Source: JBBSEZ01 sp038239195
GTDB taxonomy: Bacteria > Planctomycetota > Planctomycetia > Gemmatales > Gemmataceae
Length of the DNA: 17,134 nucleotides
NCBI GenBank assembly: GCA_038239195.1
Contig: JBBSEZ010000200.1
Span: 1-17,134, forward strand
Reading direction: 5' to 3'
This document shows, one piece after another, positions 7,711 through 13,889 of this stretch. A program made the translations under genes and the position numbers. Below the pieces are notes generated by a model. It saw only the letters and a program-made list of their open reading frames with translations, did not search any database and had not been told where the DNA came from. Positions within the stretch are counted from its first letter, which is position 1. Each line of letters opens with the position of its first letter.

Positions 7711-9582
7711 ATGCCGAGCCACGACACCACGCCGGCACGCGAAGGCGTCGCACTGCTCCTCCCCGCGCCGCTGCCGGAAACCGGGGCCCCCTCCCCCACG
7801 CTGAGGCGACTGCGAAGCGCCCTTCTCTTGCTCCTCGCCCTGTCCACGGGCGGCCTGCTCTATCTCTGCTACTTCCCCGTCGGCGCGGGTTGGCTCGCCT
7901 GGTTCGCGCTCGTCCCGTTCCTCGCCCTGGTGCGGTCCGGCGCCAGGCCGATCGCCCTCTACCTCTGCGCCTTCGCCGGCGGGCTCGCCTTCTTCTGGCC
8001 GGTGCTCCAGTGGATGCGCGTCGCCGACCCGCGCATGTATGCCACCTGGGCGTTCCTCGCCACCTACTGCGCGCTCTACTTCCCGGCCGCTCTCTATTTC
8101 CTCCGCCGGCTCGACTGCGGTACGCCCTTGCCCCTCACCGTCACGCTGCCGGTCACGTGGGCGGCGCTGGAGCTGTTCCGCTCCAGTTTCATCGGCCTGT
8201 TCGCCTCGCTCCTCAAGGGCTCGCACCTCCACGACTACCCCGGCGGATTTAGCTGGTATCTGCTCGGCTACACGCAACACGACGTTCTGGAGGTGATCCA
8301 GATCGCCGACCTCGGCGGCGTCTATGCCGTCACCTTTCTCGTCTGCGTCGTCAACGCCCTCCTCTTCGAGGCGCTGTTCGTCCGCGCCTGGTTCCGCGCC
8401 GGCCTCCTGGGCATGGCGGAGCGCGCCGGTTGGTTCGGCACGCGCCGCGGCCTGCTTGCCCAGGGGCTGGCGGGGCTGGCGCTCTTCGTCGCGACGCTGG
8501 CCTACGGTTCGTGGCGCCTGGGGCAGGACACGCAGGAGCCGGGCCCTCACATCGCCCTGCTCCAGAGCAACCTCGCGCAGAGCATCCGCAACGACAGCGG
8601 CAGCGACGACAAGGAGAAGAGCACCGCGGCGCACGACGAGATCCAACGCCACTGCTCCGACCTGTGCTGGCTGGCGGCGAAGTATCGGCGCGACCTGATC
8701 GTCTGGCCGGAGACGAGCTATCCCGTGTCGTGGGGGGAGGTCGCTCCCGGCATTCCCAACGGATTCAGCCGTGGCCTGGCGAGGGAGGCCTCGAAGGCCT
8801 GGCACACCAACTTGCTGCTCGGCATGGAGGCCGCCGTCGTCGGCGAGGACGGGCGCCCCCGGCGCTACAACTCGGCCGTCCACCTCGGCCCGGGGGGACA
8901 GTACCTGGGCCGCTACGACAAGGTCCATCGCGTTCCCTTCGGCGAGTACGTCCCTCTGCGCGATTCGCTGCCGTGGATGAACCGCCTCGCCCCCTACGAG
9001 TTCGACTACAGCGTTCAGCCGGGCGAATCGTTCACGCAGTTCGCGCTGAAGAGCCAACGGGAGGAGAGGCCTCCGTGGCATTTCGGCGTGGTGATCTGCT
9101 ACGAGGACACGGTCCCCGAGATGGCCCGCCCCTACGCCGGCCGGGTGGATTTCCTGGTCAACGTGTCGAACGACGGCTGGTTCGACGGCACCGCCGAGCA
9201 CGACGAACACCTCGCGATGTGTCGGTTTCGCGCCGTCGAGCTGCGCCGCAGCGTGGCGCGGTCGGTCAACATGGGCATCTCGGCAGTCATCGACAGCAAC
9301 GGCAAGGTGCTGCGCCCCGAGCTCTTGGAGCCTCTACTCCCCTCCATCCCCGTCTGGGAGGTGTCGGGCCAAAAGGGGGCGCCGGGCTTGCCCGTGTCGG
9401 AGTGGGCCGACTACAAGAAGGTCCGCGGCGTCCTGCTGGCGACCGTGCCGATCGACTCGCGGTCGAGCCTCTACGCGCGCTGGGGCAACTGGCTGCCCTG
9501 GTCGTGCTGGGCCCTCCTCGCGCTCGGGCTCCTTGCCACGGCCTTCCGGCGCTGCGCCGCTTGCCCCACCGGGAGCGCATGA
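7711..9582 (+). CDS. lnt: Apolipoprotein N-acyltransferase
   Basis: This integral inner-membrane enzyme adds the third (N-) acyl chain to lipoproteins after Lgt and LspA, using phospholipid as donor. ATG 7711 has AAGGGAGGG just upstream and gives 623 aa, longer than the roughly 510 aa of E. coli. The N-terminal part holds several TM helices (about residues 33-270), and a last TM near 595-613 anchors the C-terminus. The nitrilase-fold periplasmic domain carries the triad: Glu334 (VWPETSYP), Lys404 (GRYDKVHRVPFGEYVP) and Cys463 (VICYED), followed by NVSNDGWF. The extra length comes from the polar N-terminal tail, loops within the membrane part and an insert near residue 550. Its stop overlaps the next gene's start. 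Confidence 0.96.
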   Translation: MPSHDTTPAREGVALLLPAPLPETGAPSPTLRRLRSALLLLLALSTGGLLYLCYFPVGAGWLAWFALVPFLALVRSGARPIALYLCAFAGGLAFFWPVLQWMRVADPRMYATWAFLATYCALYFPAALYFLRRLDCGTPLPLTVTLPVTWAALELFRSSFIGLFASLLKGSHLHDYPGGFSWYLLGYTQHDVLEVIQIADLGGVYAVTFLVCVVNALLFEALFVRAWFRAGLLGMAERAGWFGTRRGLLAQGLAGLALFVATLAYGSWRLGQDTQEPGPHIALLQSNLAQSIRNDSGSDDKEKSTAAHDEIQRHCSDLCWLAAKYRRDLIVWPETSYPVSWGEVAPGIPNGFSRGLAREASKAWHTNLLLGMEAAVVGEDGRPRRYNSAVHLGPGGQYLGRYDKVHRVPFGEYVPLRDSLPWMNRLAPYEFDYSVQPGESFTQFALKSQREERPPWHFGVVICYEDTVPEMARPYAGRVDFLVNVSNDGWFDGTAEHDEHLAMCRFRAVELRRSVARSVNMGISAVIDSNGKVLRPELLEPLLPSIPVWEVSGQKGAPGLPVSEWADYKKVRGVLLATVPIDSRSSLYARWGNWLPWSCWALLALGLLATAFRRCAACPTGSA

Positions 9583-10487
9583 TGGCGGGCCGCACTCGCG
9601 CCTTGCTGCGATTTGTCGCCCTGCGCGACGGGGGCTTCTGGGAGCGCTCGCGGGCGAGCCGCCTCCTCCGACCGGTCGCGTTCGCTGGCTACTGCTATCT
9701 GGGAGTGCTGGTCGTGCTGTTGTGGCTGGAGAACTGGTTGTTGTTTCACCCCACCCCCGCCGCGCGGTACTGGCTGCCTCCCCCGACCGGGCTGGTCGTC
9801 GAGGACGTGGCGCTGACGAGCGCCGACGGCACGGCCTTGCACGGCTGGTGGTGGGCCCCGCCCAAGTGGCGCCCCGAGCAAGGCGCGCTGCTCTACTGCC
9901 ACGGAAACGCCGGCAACCTGAGCGGCCGGGGCGAGGGCGTTGGCGTCTGGGGCAAGCAGTTGGGGCTCGCCGTGCTGATCTTCGACTACCCCGGCTACGG
10001 CCGCAGCGCGGGCAAGCCGACCGAGGCGAGCTGCTACGCATCCGGCGAGGCCGCCTACGCCTGGCTCACCGCCACGAAAGGCATCCGGGGCGAGGACGTC
10101 GTCCTCTACGGGGGCTCGCTGGGAGGGGCCATCGCCACGGAGCTGGCGGCGCGCCATGCGTGCCGCGCCCTGGTGCTGTTCGCCCCGTTCACCTCGTTCC
10201 CCGACATGGCCCAGAAGTCGTTCCCCTTCTTGCCGGCGCGCTGGCTGGTCCGCAACAAGCTCGACAACCTGAGCAAGATCGGCTCGATCGACGCGCCGGT
10301 CTTCATCGTTCACGGCACGGCCGACACGCTGGTGCCCTTTTCGCAGGGCGAGCGGCTCTACGCCGCGGCCCGCGAGCCCAAACAGCTCTTCCCGCTGGTC
10401 GGCCAGGGGCACGAGGAGGGGCCAAGCCTCGAAGCGTTCGAGCACCTGCACGCGTTCCTGCGCAAACACGCTCCACGCGCCAAGTGA
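9579..10487 (+). CDS. Membrane-anchored alpha/beta hydrolase (BEM46/ABHD13-like)
   Basis: The 302-aa protein has one N-terminal TM helix (about 33-52, AFAGYCYLGVLVVLLWLENW) followed by an alpha/beta-hydrolase fold. It shows an oxyanion motif CHGNAGN (107-113), YPGYGRS (137-143) and nucleophile elbow GGSLGG with Ser180. Asp249 lies in VHGTADTLVP and His278 in GQGHEEG, so the triad is complete. Members of this family are serine hydrolases or thioesterases at membranes, with substrate unknown here. The start lies in the sequence ATGATGG that overlaps the lnt TGA (ATG 9579, or 9582 equally possible), so the two genes are translationally coupled. A role in lipid or lipoprotein acyl handling is possible from context only. 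Confidence 0.92.
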   Translation: MMAGRTRALLRFVALRDGGFWERSRASRLLRPVAFAGYCYLGVLVVLLWLENWLLFHPTPAARYWLPPPTGLVVEDVALTSADGTALHGWWWAPPKWRPEQGALLYCHGNAGNLSGRGEGVGVWGKQLGLAVLIFDYPGYGRSAGKPTEASCYASGEAAYAWLTATKGIRGEDVVLYGGSLGGAIATELAARHACRALVLFAPFTSFPDMAQKSFPFLPARWLVRNKLDNLSKIGSIDAPVFIVHGTADTLVPFSQGERLYAAAREPKQLFPLVGQGHEEGPSLEAFEHLHAFLRKHAPRAK

Positions 10488-10563
10488 TCTTGTTCCGCCG
10501 CGCTGCTCCTGCTATCTCCCCTCCCGACGGTATGGATCGTTGCACGAACCGAAGGAGGGGCCG

Positions 10564-11406
10564 ATGATCCGTGGGTTGATGGCGGGGGCGCTCGCCGTGC
10601 TGCTGATCGGCTCGACGGCGTCGGCCCAGCTTCCAGCGGCGAAGCATTTGCGCTGGCAGCCCGGCCAGGTGTTGCTCTACAAGGTCGAACACTCCACCTA
10701 CAACGCCGACGCGATCGGCGACAACAAGACTGAGACGAAGAGCCTGCTCAAGGTGACCAAGCGCTGGCAGGTCGGCGCCGTCGATGCCTCGGGCATCGCC
10801 ACCATGCAGCTCTCGATGGCGGCGCTGATGCAGGAGCGCACGACCCCCAAGGGCGACGTGCTGCGCTACGACTCGGCCAGCCCCGACAAGTCCACGCCGG
10901 AGCTCAAGGCCGCCTTCGGGCGCTTCGTGAACGTCCCGCTGGCGCTGTTGCGCGTCGATGGGCTGGGCAAGGTGGTCGAGGTGAAGGAGTCGAAGTTCGG
11001 CCCGGCGAGCAGCTACGAGAACGAGCTGCCGTTCCTCGCCGTGCTGCCGGCCGAGGGCCTCCGCGTCGGCCTGACGTGGGCTCGCTCTTACAAGATCACG
11101 CTCGCTCCGCCGCTGGGCACCGGCGAGCAGTACGACGCCGTGCAACGTTACACCTGCAAGAGCGTCGCCGACGGCAAGGCCACGATCGCGCTGACGACGG
11201 AACTGCTGGCGGCGCCCAAGGCAGCGGCCGACTCGGTGCCGCTGTGGCAGATGATGCCGCAGGGCGAGGTGGTGTTCGATCTCCGGGCCGGCCGGCTGCA
11301 CAGCGCGAAGCTGGAGATCGACAAGGAGCTCAAAGGCCATCAGGGCGAGAACAGTAGCACGAAGTTCCGCAGCACCTATACGCTCGAGTACGCCGGGGAT
11401 CGCTGA
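10564..11406 (+). CDS. Secreted protein of unknown function, possibly DUF6263-like
   Basis: ATG 10564 follows a strong GAAGGAGGGG Shine-Dalgarno. The 280-aa product begins with a signal peptide (MIRGLMAGALAVLLIGSTASA, cleavage probable before QLPA) and is then soluble, rich in beta-strand-like alternation. It contains LRWQPGQVLLYKVEHST near the start and FDLRAGRLHSAKLEID near residue 240, ending TYTLEYAGDR. The opening 'LRW-x-G-x-x-x-Y-x-x' and the closing beta strands recall the DUF6263 type of secreted planctomycete proteins, but I assign that only tentatively. I see no catalytic motif and no Cys pair. It lies 76 bp downstream of the hydrolase and could be co-transcribed or have its own promoter. 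Confidence 0.85.
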   Translation: MIRGLMAGALAVLLIGSTASAQLPAAKHLRWQPGQVLLYKVEHSTYNADAIGDNKTETKSLLKVTKRWQVGAVDASGIATMQLSMAALMQERTTPKGDVLRYDSASPDKSTPELKAAFGRFVNVPLALLRVDGLGKVVEVKESKFGPASSYENELPFLAVLPAEGLRVGLTWARSYKITLAPPLGTGEQYDAVQRYTCKSVADGKATIALTTELLAAPKAAADSVPLWQMMPQGEVVFDLRAGRLHSAKLEIDKELKGHQGENSSTKFRSTYTLEYAGDR

Positions 11407-11411
11407 GCCAG

Positions 11412-11477
11412 TTAGCCGCCGCGCGCGGCTCCTCGTGGGGGCAGGTGCCCTCGCGCGGAGCCGAGCTCGTCGGCTAA
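11412..11477. terminator. Compound hairpin between convergent genes
   Basis: Arms 11412-11432 and 11457-11477 (TTAGCCG...CGGCTCC against GGAGCCG...CGGCTAA) pair with the outer 7 bp at each end perfect and mismatches in the middle. The 24-nt loop contains its own GGGCA/TGCCC stem. It starts 6 bp after the secreted-protein stop and ends 8 bp before the ahcY-remnant stop on the other strand. That position suits a bidirectional terminator, although no T-tract follows. Confidence 0.5.
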
Positions 11478-11484
11478 ATGTCGA

Positions 11485-11658
11485 TCACGTTCCCTGCTCC
11501 CAGCCGCTCATGTACTGCTTCTGCTTGGCGGTCAGCTCGTCGATGGTGATGCCCATCGACGCCAGCTTGTGCCGCGCCACGCACTCCTCGACGGCGACGG
11601 GCACGGGATGCACGGCCGCCGTCAGCTTGCCGTGGTTGACGATCCGGGCTGCCTGGTG
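11485..11658 (-). pseudogene. ahcY: C-terminal remnant of S-adenosylhomocysteine hydrolase
   Basis: Reading left on the minus strand, 57 codons end in TGA at 11487-11485 and include HQAARIVNHGKL, AVHPVPVAVEECVARHKLAS, MGITIDELTAKQKQYMSGW and a final EQGT. This matches the end of the SAH hydrolase family as I know it from archaeal and Thermotoga-type enzymes (...VPkeID..VArlKL..mGi.IDeLT.eQ..Y...W..GT). Full enzymes exceed 400 aa. Here no start codon, NAD-binding domain or substrate domain precedes the fragment. The frame closes upstream at a TGA and trpF begins its 3' end at 11751. It looks like a deletion scar or captured fragment. A chimeric join is the alternative. Confidence 0.7.
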
Positions 11659-11750
11659 CGGTTCCCTCGAGAAACCGATGAACGCCCGCCGGGCGGGACA
11701 CGCTCGGTCTTCCCGGGCCCGCCATGAATTTCAACAACCCCCCGCCGGGC

Positions 11751-12410
11751 TCAAGGCGCCCGTTCGCGCGCCGCGCCCCGCGCGTTCTCGATGAACGCCC
11801 GCACCTTGCCGGCGTCCTTTTTCCCCGGTGCGCTCTCGACCCCGCTCGCCACGTCCACCGCATAGGGCCGCACCACCCGAACCGCCTCGGCGACGTTGTC
11901 GGGCGTCAGTCCGCCCGCCAGCACCAGCGGGACCGCCGGCCGGAATGAGGCGAGCAACTCCCACGGCGCCGTCCTGCCCGTGCCCCCATGCTGGCCGGGG
12001 GCATGGCCATCGACGAGCACAGCAACGGGCAGGCTCGCGCGCGCGCGCAGCGCTTCGAGGAAGGCGTCGATGGCCGACAGGTCGTCGGGCCCGCGCACGG
12101 CGAAGGCGGGAAGAAAGCGAAAGGGGGCGTAATCGACCTCGGCCGACAGCTTCCCGTGCATCTGGACGGTGTGGACGCGGCCGAGGTCGCGCAGCACTGC
12201 GGCCACGACGGCGGGAGGCTGCTCGACGAAGACGGCGACCGCCTCGACGAAAGGGGGAAGCCCGCGCAGGATGGCGGAGGCGACGCTCCCCGCGACGCAG
12301 CGAGGCGAGCCGGGGTGAAAATTCAGCCCGATGGCGTCCGCGCCGAGCATCGCCGCCGCGTGAGCGTCGGCGGGGGTGGTGACGCCGCAAATCTTGATCC
12401 GCAGGTGCAT
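11751..12410 (-). CDS. trpF: Phosphoribosylanthranilate isomerase
   Basis: TrpF converts N-(5-phosphoribosyl)anthranilate to CdRP, the third step of tryptophan synthesis, in the cytosol. The 219-aa single (beta/alpha)8 barrel is the usual size. It shows KICGVTTPADA with catalytic Cys8, GLNFHPGSPR (28-37), VQMHG (82-86), VLVDG with the acid Asp134, GGTGRTAPW (142-150), LAGGLTPDNV (164-173) and the phosphate-binding end DVASGVESAPGKKD (186-199). A GGGAG Shine-Dalgarno precedes ATG 12410. No other trp gene is adjacent, so the pathway is dispersed. It is divergent from the GbsR/MarR regulator with 79 bp between starts. Confidence 0.95.
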   Translation of the reverse strand: MHLRIKICGVTTPADAHAAAMLGADAIGLNFHPGSPRCVAGSVASAILRGLPPFVEAVAVFVEQPPAVVAAVLRDLGRVHTVQMHGKLSAEVDYAPFRFLPAFAVRGPDDLSAIDAFLEALRARASLPVAVLVDGHAPGQHGGTGRTAPWELLASFRPAVPLVLAGGLTPDNVAEAVRVVRPYAVDVASGVESAPGKKDAGKVRAFIENARGAARERAP

Positions 12411-12437
12411 GCTCGTCTCCCGACGCCATCTCTTCCC

Positions 12438-12466
12438 TTGATCTCCTCCTCCCGTCAGTTTACGAT
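12438..12466 (+). promoter_or_regulatory. Sigma-70-type promoter for the GbsR/MarR regulator
   Basis: TTGATC (12438-12443) and TACGAT (12461-12466) are separated by exactly 17 bp, and lie 23 bp upstream of ATG 12490. It is the best spaced -35/-10 pair that I found in the window. The overlap with the trpF upstream region would allow the regulator to affect trpF as well as itself, which is inference. Confidence 0.5.
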
Positions 12467-12489
12467 GTTTTCATCTCTTTCAGGAAGCG

Positions 12490-13071
12490 ATGAAACCAAT
12501 GAAACCTCTCCCTCCCAACGCCGGGCCGACTTCGCCGAGCGAAGGCGAGCCGCTGGACGAGGTCGAGCAGAAGTTCGTGGGGCTGTGGCGCCGGCTGAGC
12601 ACGCTGTGGGGCATCAGCCCGACGATGGCGGAGATTCATGGCCTGCTGTTCATCACGGGCGAGGCGCTGTCGATGGACGACGTCATGGCGCGGCTCCAGA
12701 TATCGCGCGGCAACGCGAGCATGAACCTGAGCAAGCTGACCGAGTGGGGCCTGGTGCGGCGAGCCCACAAGCGCGGCGACCGGCGCGACTACTACGAATC
12801 GCTGTCCGACGTCTGGGAGATGTTTACCCTGGTGGCCGCCCAGCGCAAGCGGCGCGAGATCGACCCGATGGTCGCCACGTTGCGCCAGTGTCGCGAGCAA
12901 CTCGCGCCGGGCGGGCCTGCGGGCGCCGGCCCGCAGGCCGAGGCCCGCCGGCGGCGCGTCAACGACCTGCTGGCGTTCCTGACGCTGGTGGACGGGCTGG
13001 CCCAGCGGTTCTTCGAGAGCCATTCGAGCTTGCGGGCCGCCGTGGAGTTGCTGGCGCAGAAGGACAAGTGA
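12490..13071 (+). CDS. GbsR/MarR-type transcriptional regulator
   Basis: The 193-aa cytosolic protein has a winged helix-turn-helix at about residues 38-105. The region includes GISPTMAEIHGLLFITGE, then LSMDDVMARLQISRGNASMN, LSKLTEWGLVRRAHKRGDRR and DYYE. This is the pattern of the GbsR/COG1510 branch of MarR-like repressors. The C-terminal helices (about 155-190, VNDLLAFLTLVDGLAQRFFE) should dimerise. Between them a Gly/Ala/Pro-rich linker (GGPAGAGPQAEARRRR) is encoded by a long DNA palindrome. ATG 12490 has AGGA close upstream; a second in-frame ATG at 12499 is a possible alternative. Bacillus GbsR senses choline, but the ligand here is unknown. It probably acts on its own divergent region. 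Confidence 0.85.
   Translation: MKPMKPLPPNAGPTSPSEGEPLDEVEQKFVGLWRRLSTLWGISPTMAEIHGLLFITGEALSMDDVMARLQISRGNASMNLSKLTEWGLVRRAHKRGDRRDYYESLSDVWEMFTLVAAQRKRREIDPMVATLRQCREQLAPGGPAGAGPQAEARRRRVNDLLAFLTLVDGLAQRFFESHSSLRAAVELLAQKDK
12914..12939. repeat. 11-bp perfect palindrome inside the regulator's linker
   Basis: GGCCTGCGGGC (12914-12924) and GCCCGCAGGCC (12929-12939) flank a 4-nt GCCG loop. A wider pairing of CGCCGG.CGGGCCT with AGGCCCGCCGGCG extends the symmetry on both sides, from about 12906 to 12954. It encodes the low-complexity PAGAGPQA linker. Confidence 0.75.
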
Positions 13072-13092
13072 GCCTCGGATCGGGCTCCGCCT

Positions 13093-13128
13093 GGTGCTGC
13101 CTCGCTGGCGCGTTGCCGCAACAGCACC
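13093..13128. terminator. Hairpin after the GbsR/MarR regulator
   Basis: GGTGCTG (13093-13099) and CAGCACC (13122-13128) pair across a 22-nt loop that holds GGC/GCC pairs. It begins 21 bp after the regulator's stop. No T-tract is present. Confidence 0.35.
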
Positions 13129-13145
13129 TTGGCCCACGCGGAGGG

Positions 13146-13176
13146 GCGGATTATCTGCTTGCGAGCAAGAATCCGC
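13146..13176. repeat. Two-tier hairpin in the 224-bp gap before the lipoprotein
   Basis: GCGGATT (13146-13152) pairs with AATCCGC (13170-13176). Inside it CTTGC (13158-13162) pairs with GCAAG (13165-13169), with a one-sided 5-nt bulge. It could be a second terminator element, an operator or an RNA structure. The rest of the 13072-13295 gap shows only a poor promoter-like pair (TTGACC at 13253, TATTTC at 13274, 15-bp spacing). Confidence 0.4.
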
Positions 13177-13295
13177 AGAAATCGGGTAGCCAACAAAGCG
13201 GTGGGGGGATGGACAGAAACGATGGTGAACTCACGAGGTCGGCAGAAGGGGATTGACCGACCAAGACATTTCGTATTTCACAGGGAGCTTCAACG

Positions 13296-13843
13296 ATGAG
13301 CGTGCCTGGTCCTTCTGGTGGACAATCGCGCTGCCACGCGCTACTCGCGTCCCTGCTGACAGCGTGCGCTATCCTGGTGATCGCCTGCGCCGGCGGAGGC
13401 GGTAAGAAAGGCGGCTCCAGCGACGCGCCGCCCGCCAAGATTGGTGAGGAGGTCACCTTCGGCGACTCCAAGTGGACCGTCCTGGGCGCCGAGGACAAGG
13501 GAAAGGTTCTTCCATCGAGGAACCAATTCCAGAAAGACGCCAAGACCGACGGGAAGTTCATCCTGGTCCGCTTCAAAGTCACCAACACCACCAACAAGCC
13601 GGAACGCCTTAGCATCACCCCCAAACTGATCGATTCTCAGGGTCGAGAATTCCAGCAGTACGACCACCAGAGCTTCTACCTCCCTGAGGGGCTGAGGCGA
13701 TGGGCCTGAAGGCTTTGCCGGCGAGCATCACGAAAGAGTTCCAGGCGGTTTACGAGGTGCCTGCCGACGCCAAGAGCATCAAGTTCCAGGCGCGCGCCCT
13801 CTCGGCATTCGGAGACAAAAAACTCGTGGACCTCGGTTTGTAA
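13296..13843 (+). pseudogene. Lipoprotein with DUF4352-like domain, split by a one-base frameshift
   Basis: ATG 13296 (GGGAG 8 nt upstream) opens a lipoprotein signal (LLASLLTACAILVIACAGGG; Cys31 is the likeliest lipidation site, with Cys24 a weaker candidate). A Gly/Lys linker follows, then an Ig-like domain: FILVRFKVTNTTNKPERLSI, LIDSQGREFQQYD. The frame stops at TGA 13707-13709 after SFYLPEGLRRWA. From about 13688 the frame starting one base earlier continues sensibly as GAEAMGLKALPASITKEFQA, VYEVPADAKSIKFQARAL and VDLGL, to TAA 13841-13843. That is the missing last strands of a DUF4352-type domain. One missing G in the GGGG run at 13688-13691 (PEG|AEAMG) explains the shift. Either a real inactivating mutation or a homopolymer base-calling error fits. 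The intact protein would be about 182 aa, outer-surface or periplasm-facing, and an Lnt substrate. Confidence 0.75.
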
Positions 13844-13858
13844 GCCAGCCAAATCGCT

Positions 13859-13888
13859 GGGGGCCGCACCAGCCAGGAAGGTGCCCCC
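13859..13888. terminator. GC hairpin between the convergent lipoprotein and kinase genes
   Basis: GGGGGC (13859-13864) and GCCCCC (13883-13888) flank an 18-nt loop in the 46-bp gap between the stop codons of two convergent genes. Its position suits a shared terminator. The short stem and lack of a T-tract make this weak. Confidence 0.35.
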
Positions 13889-13889
13889 G

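Noticed and set aside
8807..8822. Sigma-54 -24/-12-like sequence TGGCAC...TTGC
   Set aside because: The spacing is one base too long, it lies within the lnt coding sequence and no gene starts downstream.
11474..11863. Minus-strand 129-codon frame after trpF
   Set aside because: Another frame of the same strand carries the SAH hydrolase C-terminal signature, and this frame is Arg-rich with no domain.
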